Below, one piece after another: positions 1 through 7,061 of a stretch of 20,235 bases of DNA. The DNA lies in the NCBI GenBank assembly GCA_019689615.1, contig JADGHD010000017.1:1-20235 (forward strand). Reading direction: 5' to 3'. Every line of letters starts with the position of its first letter. Position 1 is the stretch's first letter. A model generated the notes under the pieces. The model had not been told where the DNA came from, ran no database searches, and saw only the letters and a program-made list of their open reading frames with translations. A program made the translations under genes and the position numbers. The stretch is from Frankia sp. Lineage in GTDB: Bacteria > Actinomycetota > Actinomycetes > Frankiales > Frankiaceae.

Positions 1-313
1 GGGGTGCCCGCGCCGGGGGGGGGGGGGGGGGGGGGGGGGGGGTCGCCGCGGCGCCCGGCGCCGCGTTCCGCTCGGCTGGCCTGTTCGCCCCGCTCCGTCC
101 GTTCGGCCCGCTCGGGCGTGTCCGGCTGGCCGTTGGCCACAGTTTGGGTCACCTACTTTCGAGCCACTGGATCGCCGGAGATACGCTTCCGGCCGGATGT
201 CGGTGTGCGGCTCCGATCCTACGGGCCCGCACCCGGCCGTCCTTTCGGCCAGATCCCGCCGTCTGGCCGCCCTGCCAGCCCGGGGATGTAAATCCGATGT
301 ATCTGCAGCACGG
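1..313. other. Region upstream of the first gene, with a poly-G tract
   Basis: No gene can be called with confidence here. The stretch starts with a short GC-rich run, then the 28-base G tract, then GC-rich sequence without a recognisable promoter. The reading frame of the downstream binding-protein gene stays open all the way to the left edge, reading through the G tract as a glycine run. A longer protein starting outside the window therefore cannot be excluded. The upstream translation is Arg/Pro/Gly-rich and looks like noncoding high-GC sequence rather than a domain. Confidence 0.5.
15..42. repeat. Poly-G homopolymer tract, 28 bases
   Basis: Positions 15 to 42 are an uninterrupted run of G. 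No other homopolymer of comparable length occurs in the window. Long G runs can be hypermutable slippage tracts in genuine genomes. They are also a classic artefact of two-colour sequencing chemistry and of contig ends. Its place at the extreme left edge makes the artefact explanation serious. Confidence 0.9.
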
Positions 314-1420
314 ATGCCGATGGCCACGCTGACTGTCGCCCTCGTCACCCCGCTCACAGGTCCCGACGCCGCGCAGGGACTTGCCGCCCTGCGCGGCCTG
401 ACGCTGTGGGCGCGTGATGAACGTCTGCCGGTGCCCTGGACGGACATCAGTGTTACCGCGTATGACGCCTACCCCGATCCGGCGAAGGCGATGCGGACGG
501 CGACAGCCGCCCGACCCAGCGCAATTATCGGCCCTTACGGGCGCCGTGCCGCTCTCGCCGCGGCTGCCGCTACTGACCGGCTGATGTTCAATGCCAGCGC
601 GCCGACCAACCGTTTCATGCGGCAGTCGTACCCAAAAGTGATCAATGTGGCGGCGCCGGCTTCGACCTGGCCACGGCAGGTGCTGGCGCTCGTCCGTTCG
701 GTTGACCGCACCGCGCGCAAGGCCGCGGTGCTGCTCGAACAGGGCGATTTCGCGGTGGAGGCGACCGCCGGGATCAAGGTGGCCGCCCGCTCGCTCGGCT
801 TCGAGGTCACGACCAGCGTTTTCGGCCCCGGCCAGGCGGCGCTCGCGGCCAGCCGGCTACCGTCGGCCGACGTGCTGATCGTGCACGCCGACCCGGACGC
901 GGAGCTGAGCGCGGCCAGCGCGCTGCTGCGCCGGCCCTGGCGGGCGGCGGCGTTCTCGACCGCGGTGAGCGCGCAGGCGGCGGCGAGCTTCGGCGACTTC
1001 TCCGACGGCCTGCTGGCGCCGGGAAGCTGGAACCCGGACGACACCGCCGAGGTGCAGACCGGGCCGACCGCCCGCCAGTTCAACGCCGACTTCATCGCCC
1101 TGCACGGCACCGCGCCGACCGCGACCGCCGCGTGGACCTACGTCACCGGGCTGATCCTGGGCGCCTGCATCCGCTACAGCGGCGGGGCCGACGACACCTC
1201 GGTGGCGGCCGCGGCCCGCGGGCTGGACACGACCACGCTGCTCGGCCGGTTCCGGCTGGACCAGACGACCGGGCTGCAGGTCGGCCACCAGATCCCGATC
1301 GTGCAGTGGCAGTCCGGCGCGTCCTGGACGGTCTGGCCGCGCGAGCAGGCGCGGGCGAAGTTCGCCCATCCCCGCTGGCAGGCCAGGACGCCGTCGCCGC
1401 TGCCGCGAGGCGTGCGCTGA
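314..1420 (+). CDS. Periplasmic-binding-protein-like (type 1, branched-chain amino acid type) protein
   Basis: The N-terminus reads ATLTVALVTPLTGPDA, the usual opening strand of type 1 solute-binding folds (Peripla_BP_6 / LivJ-like). It is followed by a segment typical of the ligand-sensing lobe, including SAIIGPYG and a later YVTGLILGACIRYSGG. The 368-residue length fits the family. I chose the ATG at 314; one at 320 is equally possible, and an in-frame ATG at 197 would add 39 low-complexity residues. No convincing Shine-Dalgarno sequence is visible. No signal peptide or lipobox precedes the domain, and no permease or ATPase genes adjoin it. It may therefore be a cytoplasmic sensor, or the C-terminal part of a longer fusion protein starting left of the window. 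The family call is good; the ligand is unknown. Confidence 0.7.
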   Translation: MPMATLTVALVTPLTGPDAAQGLAALRGLTLWARDERLPVPWTDISVTAYDAYPDPAKAMRTATAARPSAIIGPYGRRAALAAAAATDRLMFNASAPTNRFMRQSYPKVINVAAPASTWPRQVLALVRSVDRTARKAAVLLEQGDFAVEATAGIKVAARSLGFEVTTSVFGPGQAALAASRLPSADVLIVHADPDAELSAASALLRRPWRAAAFSTAVSAQAAASFGDFSDGLLAPGSWNPDDTAEVQTGPTARQFNADFIALHGTAPTATAAWTYVTGLILGACIRYSGGADDTSVAAAARGLDTTTLLGRFRLDQTTGLQVGHQIPIVQWQSGASWTVWPREQARAKFAHPRWQARTPSPLPRGVR

Positions 1421-1463
1421 CGCCGGTGGCCCGCTGTACTGGTGCCATGACGGCACGGGTGGC

Positions 1464-2144
1464 ATGACGGTGGGGCCGACCAGCGGGCCGGCGGCCGCGC
1501 CCCCGGGCCCACCGGCTCCTCCCGTTCCACCTCCCGGCCAGCCCCGCGACCAGGGTCCCAGTCAGGGCCGGGGTCCCGACGAGCGCGCGACCGCCACGGC
1601 GGACGCCGCCCTGCGGCGCCGGCTGCGCCGCCGGCGGCTGCTGCGCAGCGCCGTGGGGCTGGCGGTGGTGGCCTTCGTCCTGGCGACGGCGCGGCTGTTC
1701 GTGTTCCCGCAACAGGACAGACCGGCCAAGGTGGACGCGATCGTGATGTTCGCGGGCAGCCCGGGCCGGCTGGAGCTCGCGGTCTCGCTCGCCCGGGCCG
1801 GCTACGCCCCGGTGCTCGCGGTCTCCCAGCCGACGCCGCAGGACGCCTGCCCGCCCGACACGATCCCCGGCGTGAAGGTGATCTGCTTCGCGCCGCACCC
1901 GCTGACCACCCAGGGCGAGGCCCGCTGGACCGGCCAGGCCGCGGCGGAACGCGGCTGGCGCTCGATCATCGTCATCACCTCGACCCCGCAGGACACCCGG
2001 GCCCGGCTGCGGCTGAGCCGCTGCTACGACGGCGATGTCCGGATCGTCCCGGTCGACCCGAGCACCCGGGCCGACTGGGCGTACATGGTCACCTACGAGT
2101 GGGCAGCGACCATCAAGGCGCTGGTCCTGCAGCGGGACTGCTGA
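1464..2144 (+). CDS. Membrane-anchored DUF218 (YdcF/SanA-like) protein
   Basis: This 226-residue protein starts with a Pro/Gly/Ala-rich cytoplasmic stretch (about residues 1-45) and an arginine cluster (51-61). One hydrophobic helix follows (about 61-80), then an extracytoplasmic domain beginning DAIVMFAGSPGRLELAVSLA. The pattern of an opening Asp-Ala-Ile-Val strand, an Arg-containing helix, an early TTQGEA segment and a late IIVITSTPQDTRARL strand-helix matches the DUF218 fold. The family usually has a His in the late TS-x-x-H-x-x-R motif; here that place is STPQDTRAR, so the residue is replaced. The family is linked to envelope functions such as barrier integrity, but its reaction is not settled. 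An in-frame ATG is used; another ATG lies 17 nt upstream in a different frame. Confidence 0.65.
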   Translation: MTVGPTSGPAAAPPGPPAPPVPPPGQPRDQGPSQGRGPDERATATADAALRRRLRRRRLLRSAVGLAVVAFVLATARLFVFPQQDRPAKVDAIVMFAGSPGRLELAVSLARAGYAPVLAVSQPTPQDACPPDTIPGVKVICFAPHPLTTQGEARWTGQAAAERGWRSIIVITSTPQDTRARLRLSRCYDGDVRIVPVDPSTRADWAYMVTYEWAATIKALVLQRDC

Positions 2145-2162
2145 CCAGGCCGGACGGCGGCC

Positions 2163-2175
2163 CGCCCGCCGGGCG
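2163..2175. terminator. Small GC hairpin between convergent genes (weak terminator candidate)
   Basis: CGCCC and GGGCG form a 5-bp perfect stem around a GCC loop. It lies 19 nt after the DUF218 stop codon and just past the end of the opposing small gene. There is no T tract on either side. In sequence this GC-rich, short hairpins arise easily by chance, so this is only a candidate. Confidence 0.25.
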
Positions 2176-2196
2176 ATGGGCTGTGGCCGGCCCGGG

Positions 2197-2433
2197 TCAG
2201 CCGGTGCCGTACGGCCCTGGGCGCACGCCGGGGGCGTAGGCGCCGGTGCCGTTCATGCCGGCGTTCAGGCTGCCGGTCATCCCCCCGGCCATCGGCGGGC
2301 GGGCCTGCTCGGTCATGGCCTGACTCACCTTGGACGCGATCGCCTCGGTCAGCCGGATCGCCTGGGTCAGCGAGAGGTTGAGCACGATCTCGCTGTCGTC
2401 GGTCATCGCGAAGCGCACCGACACATCCGCCAT
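2197..2433 (-). CDS. Small conserved-looking protein of unknown function (78 aa)
   Basis: I do not recognise this protein. Residues 1-42 are well-mixed and amphipathic, with a beta-like start (ADVSVRFAMTDDSEIVLNL) and a helix (TQAIRLTEAIASKVSQAM). The tail is rich in Gly, Pro, Met and Asn and probably disordered. The best evidence that it is real is a strong Shine-Dalgarno sequence, GAGAGGAA, a few bases before the ATG on the minus strand. Its less GC-saturated, balanced N-terminal composition also supports this. It is transcribed away from the glycosyltransferase gene, so the two share the repeat-filled intergenic region. No membrane segment or catalytic motif is visible. Confidence 0.7.
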   Translation of the reverse strand: MADVSVRFAMTDDSEIVLNLSLTQAIRLTEAIASKVSQAMTEQARPPMAGGMTGSLNAGMNGTGAYAPGVRPGPYGTG

Positions 2434-2545
2434 GGTGGTTCCTCTCGGTCGCCTCGACTACGGGACGCGCACCGTTCCACGATCCCCGATCGGGGCGGCC
2501 CGGGTGCACGCGACCCCCTGTGGCCAGCCCGGTGGTAACGCCACG

Positions 2546-2678
2546 AGCACAGCGGGTTGCTGGCCGTGCCGAGAGCTGCCGCGACCACGTACGGCTACTG
2601 TCCGTACTGAGGGTTGCTACCCGTACCGAGGGTTACTGCGCGTACTGAGCATTGCTGCGTCTACCGAGGGTAGACGAG
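2546..2678. repeat. Seven degenerate 19-bp tandem repeats
   Basis: Seven consecutive units start at 2546, 2565, 2584, 2603, 2622, 2641 and 2660, with an exact 19-base period. The approximate consensus is CGTACYGAGGGTTRCTGCG. The units at 2603, 2622 and 2641 are most alike, the one at 2584 is the weakest, and the first and last are partly degraded. The array ends 4 bases before the GTG start of the glycosyltransferase, so it forms the promoter or 5' leader region of that gene. The period is not a multiple of three, which argues against a coding repeat. Several units contain GAGGG, which resembles a Shine-Dalgarno core. Confidence 0.8.
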
Positions 2679-2682
2679 CACC

Positions 2683-3516
2683 GTGACCGAGCAGACCAGG
2701 ACCGCCAGCGCCGCCGGACGCCGGGCGCGGCTGGCCGGCCACCCGCGCCGGGCGGGGCTGGCGCCGCGGCACCGGCCGAGCCGCCCGGCACCACCACCGG
2801 CCTGGCCGGCCGTCTCCGTGGTGATGCCGTGCCTGAGCGAGCAGGACTCGGTCGCCGAGTGCGTCCGCCGCGCCAGGGACGGGCTCGCCGCGGCCGGGCT
2901 GACCGGTGAGGTGGTGGTCGTCGACAACGGCTCCACCGACGACTCGCCGCGCCGGGCGGCCGAGGCGGGCGCCTGGGTCGTCCGGGAGCCACGGCGCGGC
3001 TACGGCAACGCCTACCTCTCCGGCTTCGCCGCGGCCCGGGGCCACTACCTGGTGATGGGCGACGCGGACGGGTCGTACGACTTCGGCGAGCTGCCCCGGC
3101 TGCTGGGGCCGCTGCGCTCGGGCAGCGCCGACTACGTGCTCGGCTCCCGGTTCGCCGGCCGGATCCTGCCGGGCGCGATGCCGTGGACCCACCGGGTGAT
3201 CGGCAACCCGGTGCTCACCAGGCTGCTCAACGAGCTGTTCGGGCTGCGCACCTCGGACGCGCACTCGGGGATGCGGGCGTTCACCCGCGCCGCCTACCAG
3301 CGCATGGCGCCCCGCCAGGGTGGGATGGAGCTCGCCAGCGAGCTGGTCGTCGCGGCGGCGGCCAGCCGGCTCCGGATGGCCGAGGTGCCGATCACCTACC
3401 ACCCGCGGGCCGGGCAGTCGAAGCTGCACGCCATGCGGGACGCCGGCCGACACGTCCGTTTCATGCTCGGCTACGCCTGGGAAATGCGGCGGAAGCGGCG
3501 TCATAGTCAACCGTAG
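2683..3516 (+). CDS. Family 2 glycosyltransferase (DPM1/dolichol-phosphate sugar synthase-like)
   Basis: A basic, disordered N-terminal extension (about residues 1-42) precedes a GT-A domain. The first strand is AVSVVMPCLSEQDSV, the nucleotide-binding strand VVVVDNGSTDDS, and the metal-binding DxD is Asp127-Ala-Asp129 in MGDADGSYD. Later come GSRFAG and HSGMRAF, which are typical of polyprenyl-phosphate glycosyltransferases. There is no C-terminal membrane domain, so it is the short, soluble or peripheral type (277 aa). Its likely role is transfer of a sugar from a nucleotide donor to polyprenyl phosphate at the inner face of the membrane, but donor and acceptor cannot be read from sequence. 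It starts with GTG directly after the 19-bp repeat array and ends 10 nt before trpS, so the two are probably co-transcribed. Confidence 0.85.
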   Translation: MTEQTRTASAAGRRARLAGHPRRAGLAPRHRPSRPAPPPAWPAVSVVMPCLSEQDSVAECVRRARDGLAAAGLTGEVVVVDNGSTDDSPRRAAEAGAWVVREPRRGYGNAYLSGFAAARGHYLVMGDADGSYDFGELPRLLGPLRSGSADYVLGSRFAGRILPGAMPWTHRVIGNPVLTRLLNELFGLRTSDAHSGMRAFTRAAYQRMAPRQGGMELASELVVAAAASRLRMAEVPITYHPRAGQSKLHAMRDAGRHVRFMLGYAWEMRRKRRHSQP

Positions 3517-3526
3517 ACTGGGCGTC

Positions 3527-4552
3527 ATGACGCACAGTGGCCGCAAGATCTCGCTCACCGGGATCAAGCCAACGGGCGAGCCGCATCTGGGCAACCTGAT
3601 CGGGGCGATCCGCCCGGCACTGGAGCTGGCCTCGGACTACGAGTCGATCTACTTCATCGCCGACTACCACGCCCTGACCTCGGTCCGTGACCGGACCGAG
3701 CTGGCGACCTGGACCCGGTCGGTGGCGGCCACCTGGATCACCATGGGCCTCGACCCAAAGCGGACGATCTTCTACCGCCAGTCCGACGTCCCGGAGATCT
3801 TCGAGCTGACCTGGGTCCTGTCGTGCGTCACCGGCAAGGGCCTGATGAACCGCGCGCACGCCTACAAGGCCGCCCGGGACCGCAACGCCGCCGCCGGGCT
3901 CGCCGACCTGGACGCCGGGATCAACATGGGGCTGTTCAACTACCCGGTGCTGATGGCCGTCGACATCCTGATCATGGAGGCGGACGTCGTCCCGGTCGGG
4001 CAGGACCAGGTGCAGCACCTCGAGTACGCGGCCGACATCGCCGGCTCGTTCAACCACCTGTACGGCGACGTCTTCTCCTTCAAGATCCCAATGGCGGTCA
4101 CCCCGCCCGGCGATTCCGGCCGGACGCTGCCCGGCGTCGACGGCCGCAAGATGAGCAAGTCGTACGGGAACACGATCCCGCTGTTCGCACCGGAGAGCCG
4201 GCTGCGCAAGCTGATCCGTTCGATCAAGAGCGACAGCACCCCGATCGAGGCGCCCAAGGACCCGGACAGCTCGGCGGCCTTCCAGCTCTTCGAGAATTTC
4301 GCCACGCCGGCCGAGGTCGCCGACATGCGCCAGCGGCTGCTGGCCGGCGGCACCGGCTGGGGCGAGCTGAAGAACGCCCTGTTCGAGGTGCTCAATCGCC
4401 AGCTCACCCCGCTGCGCGAGCGCTACCTGGAGCTGATGGCGCCGGACAGCGAGCTCGACGGGCTGCTCGCCGAGGGGGCGGAGCGGGCCAGACAGCGGGC
4501 GCGTCCGGTGTTGGCCGGCGTCCGCCGCGCGATCGGCATCGACCCGCTCTGA
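3527..4552 (+). CDS. trpS: Tryptophanyl-tRNA synthetase
   Basis: This class Ic aminoacyl-tRNA synthetase charges tRNA-Trp in the cytoplasm. The HIGH-type signature is PHLGN (residues 19-23) and the KMSKS loop is intact at residues 208-212 (RKMSKSYGN). The length of 341 residues is normal. I chose the ATG at 3527 because the conserved N-terminal strand (KISLTGIKPTG) begins just after it; upstream in-frame sequence overlaps the glycosyltransferase and is not conserved-looking. The Shine-Dalgarno sequence is weak. The variant is noteworthy: it has IKPTG and DYHALT instead of the common IQPSG and D(Q/L)HA(I/L)T. It also has FYRQSDVPEIFELTW, NRAHAYKA and APKDPDS, which I associate with a Pseudomonas-type TrpRS lineage. 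It could be a second or transferred TrpRS. Confidence 0.95.
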   Translation: MTHSGRKISLTGIKPTGEPHLGNLIGAIRPALELASDYESIYFIADYHALTSVRDRTELATWTRSVAATWITMGLDPKRTIFYRQSDVPEIFELTWVLSCVTGKGLMNRAHAYKAARDRNAAAGLADLDAGINMGLFNYPVLMAVDILIMEADVVPVGQDQVQHLEYAADIAGSFNHLYGDVFSFKIPMAVTPPGDSGRTLPGVDGRKMSKSYGNTIPLFAPESRLRKLIRSIKSDSTPIEAPKDPDSSAAFQLFENFATPAEVADMRQRLLAGGTGWGELKNALFEVLNRQLTPLRERYLELMAPDSELDGLLAEGAERARQRARPVLAGVRRAIGIDPL

Positions 4553-4623
4553 CCACGCGCGACCCGTCCAGACGTCAGGCAGCCGACCCTGCGACCGGAC
4601 TGCCGAAATTCACGCCGGCGGCC

Positions 4624-4629
4624 GATAAT
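4624..4629 (+). promoter_or_regulatory. Candidate -10 element before the FHA gene
   Basis: GATAAT lies 65 bases upstream of the FHA-protein ATG, in otherwise extremely GC-rich sequence. It matches the sigma-70-type -10 consensus at five of six bases. The corresponding -35 position carries only a weak match. The 142-base gap after trpS is long enough for an independent promoter. Confidence 0.3.
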
Positions 4630-4694
4630 CTTCAGCGCCGGGGCATGATGGACGGGGCCAGCACCGGGCCCGACCGGGCACGAAGGGCGAGGCG

Positions 4695-6146
4695 ATGGCG
4701 GGACTGGACGGATTCCGGGTCGTGGTGGCCGCGGGCCGCGGCAACGAGGCCGGAGTCGTGGTCCGGCTGCCCGGTGTGCTGATCGTCGCCAGGTCGGGCC
4801 GGCCGGAGACGGCCGAGACCGCGCGGCGGCTGCTGGACCTGTGCGCCGAGGTGGTCGCGGAGAGCGGCACCGCGCCGAACGCCGACCGCCGCGCGCTCGC
4901 CCGCCGGGTCGCCGGCCTGCTGGCCGCGGCCGACCCCGACCAGGTGCCCGACTTCGCCCTGCTCACCACCGTCGGCCAGCGGATCGCCGCGATGGTGCAC
5001 GGCGCGATGGACGTGGTCGCCGCCGGCACCAGCCCGCTGGCCCTGTCCGGGATCGAGTCCGCCACCTGGGTCGACCGGCTGCTGCCCGACGGGATCACCC
5101 AGATCGACGTCGGCCCGAGCGGGGCCGCCGGCGCCGGCCACGACCAGCAGTTCGCCCAGTACGCCGGTTTCCCGCTGGACCTGCGGGTCGGCGCGGTGCC
5201 GGGCGTCGGCGCGAGCCTGCTCCCGCCGGCGCGGGACGCGGCGCCGCTGCCGGTGCCGAAGTCCGCCGCGGACGACCTGCTCGCCGGCTACGGCGGGCCA
5301 CGCGAGCCGGCGACCGCAGCCGAGCGCATCCCGCTGCCCACCGAACGCGCCCCCGAGCAGCAGTCGAGCGTCCCGCCGGCCCTGGCGCCGCTGCTGAACA
5401 AGGAGGAGCAGGCGCACCGGGCCCGCTCGGGCGCCGAGCCGACCCAGGCCGCCGACTACGACGAGCTGGCGGACGACTACCACGAGGACCCGCCGACCGA
5501 GCTCGCGGCCCCGTCGGCGGTGGCCGGCGGCCGCGACGTCGGCGCCGGCCACACCTCGGGCGAGCTGACCGACGAGCACGAGGCGCTGACCCAGCTTCCC
5601 GGCCAGACGTTCACCGTCTCGGACCTGATCGACGACTCCGACGCGCCGACCATGCTGCCCACCGGCAACCAGGCGCAGGTCGAAGGAGTGCTCTGCGCGA
5701 AGGGGCACTTCAACGACCCGAAGAAGCTGTACTGCGCGGAGTGCGGCGAGTCGCTGCCCGCCGGCACGGACGGCCGCTCGGTCTGGCGGCCCCGGCCGCC
5801 GGTCGGCGTGCTGGTGTTCGACGACGGCCAGACCGTGCCCGTCGACATCGACCTGGTGATCGGCCGGCAGCCGGACCGCGACGACGCCGTGCGCAACGGG
5901 ACCGCCCGGGCGCTGCCGGTCGAGGACGGGGAGAGCGCCGTCTCCCGGGTCCACGCCGTCATCACGCTCAACGGCTGGGACGCGGTGATCACCGACCGCG
6001 GCTCGGCGAACGGCACCTACATCGCGCCGCCGGAGGCGACCGTGTGGACCCCGCTGGAGCCCTTCCAGCCGGCGCCGCTCGTGCCTGGCACCCGAGTCCA
6101 GGTCGGCAAGCGTACCTTCGTCTTCAACAACCCCGTCAACGCCTGA
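4695..6146 (+). CDS. FHA-domain protein with zinc-ribbon-like motif
   Basis: This 483-residue protein has three parts. The N-terminal folded region (about 1-185) opens FRVVVAAGRGNEAGVVVRL; I do not recognise it firmly. A Pro/Ala/Glu-rich acidic linker (about 190-325) contains two Thr-rich sites (LTQLPGQTFTVSDL and APTMLPTG) that could be phospho-acceptors. A zinc-ribbon-like motif follows (Cys334, His338, Cys347, Cys350). It leads into a C-terminal FHA domain with IGR (389-391), SRVH (417-420) and NGT (439-441), the conserved phosphothreonine-binding loops. FHA domains bind phosphothreonine peptides made by Ser/Thr kinases, so a signalling adaptor is likely. A good Shine-Dalgarno sequence (GAAGGGCGAGG) precedes the ATG. 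No transmembrane segment is visible and no kinase lies in the window. Confidence 0.85.
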   Translation: MAGLDGFRVVVAAGRGNEAGVVVRLPGVLIVARSGRPETAETARRLLDLCAEVVAESGTAPNADRRALARRVAGLLAAADPDQVPDFALLTTVGQRIAAMVHGAMDVVAAGTSPLALSGIESATWVDRLLPDGITQIDVGPSGAAGAGHDQQFAQYAGFPLDLRVGAVPGVGASLLPPARDAAPLPVPKSAADDLLAGYGGPREPATAAERIPLPTERAPEQQSSVPPALAPLLNKEEQAHRARSGAEPTQAADYDELADDYHEDPPTELAAPSAVAGGRDVGAGHTSGELTDEHEALTQLPGQTFTVSDLIDDSDAPTMLPTGNQAQVEGVLCAKGHFNDPKKLYCAECGESLPAGTDGRSVWRPRPPVGVLVFDDGQTVPVDIDLVIGRQPDRDDAVRNGTARALPVEDGESAVSRVHAVITLNGWDAVITDRGSANGTYIAPPEATVWTPLEPFQPAPLVPGTRVQVGKRTFVFNNPVNA

Positions 6147-6170
6147 CGCGCGCCCCTCGGGAGGTACCGC

Positions 6171-6905
6171 GTGCCCGAACAAGCAGCCCCCGCGGACACC
6201 CTCGGCGCCGACGACGACCTCACGCCGCCGGCTCCCCCCGCCCACGACGAGGCGGCCGGGAGGCCCAGGCGGTTCAGTTGGCGACTGTGGGCGCCGCTCG
6301 CGCTGCTCGTCGCGGCGGCGCTGGTAGCCGGTGGGTACGGGCTGCGCGGGCTGATCAGCGGCGCGCCGGGCAACGACTCCGTGGACGCCGGGTTCCTGCG
6401 GGACATGTCCGAGCACCACGCCCAGGCCGTGCAGATGGGCATGCTCGAGTTCAGCCACGGCGAGGACCCGGACATCATCGCGGTCGCCCAGGACATCGCG
6501 CTGTCCCAGCAGCGGGAGATCGGCGTGATGTCCGCCTGGCTCACCGAGTGGGGGCTGCCGACCACGGCACCGGGTGAGCCGATGCGCTGGATGACCGACG
6601 CCGTGGCGAGCGGCGGCCACGACCACGGCACCGAGGGCGGGGACGGCACGGCCCGGATGCCGGGGATGGCGACCGAGGCGGAGATGGCCGATCTGGCCGC
6701 GGCCCGTGGCCGGGACAGCGACGTGCTCTTCCTCCAGCTGATGATCCGCCACCACGAGGGCGGGGTGGCGATGGCCCAGTACGCGTCGCTGCACGCGGAG
6801 ACCGACCAGGTCCGCACGATCGCCCGGGCGATGGTCGTCGTCCAGTCGTCTGAGATCGAGATCATGCAGAAGGCCCTGGAGCGGCTGGGCGTCCCGCGGG
6901 TCTGA
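6171..6905 (+). CDS. Membrane-anchored DUF305 protein
   Basis: An acidic cytoplasmic tail (about residues 1-33) is followed by one transmembrane helix (about 39-62) and an extracytoplasmic DUF305 domain. The family's paired His motifs are present: SEHHAQAVQMGML near residues 81-93 and MIRHHEGGVAMAQ near 191-203. Conserved Met residues and a helical, ferritin-like pattern are also visible. A His/Gly-rich insertion (GGHDHGTEGG) and MPGMATE lie between them. DUF305 proteins are often found near metal-handling genes and have been proposed to bind metal; no activity can be stated from sequence. The GTG start is supported by GGGAGG about 7 bases upstream. The gene follows the FHA gene after 24 nt and is probably in the same operon. 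Confidence 0.85.
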   Translation: MPEQAAPADTLGADDDLTPPAPPAHDEAAGRPRRFSWRLWAPLALLVAAALVAGGYGLRGLISGAPGNDSVDAGFLRDMSEHHAQAVQMGMLEFSHGEDPDIIAVAQDIALSQQREIGVMSAWLTEWGLPTTAPGEPMRWMTDAVASGGHDHGTEGGDGTARMPGMATEAEMADLAAARGRDSDVLFLQLMIRHHEGGVAMAQYASLHAETDQVRTIARAMVVVQSSEIEIMQKALERLGVPRV

Positions 6906-7061
6906 GCCGGCCGCAGGCGGGCGGAGCGGACCGACCGGGCAAAGGCCCGCTAATCCGCATCCGATACGCTTGCTGCCGTTCGGCAGGTATCCGGCCTGCC
7001 GTGACCCCAGGCCGGCGGGCTCGAACGTGCGCGCCGCACCCCTCGTGAGGTCCGCACCCGC

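Noticed and set aside
4632..6794. 720-codon open frame on the minus strand opposite the FHA and DUF305 genes
   Set aside because: It runs antisense to two genes with clear domains and has the Arg/Gly/Val-rich composition of a high-GC shadow frame.
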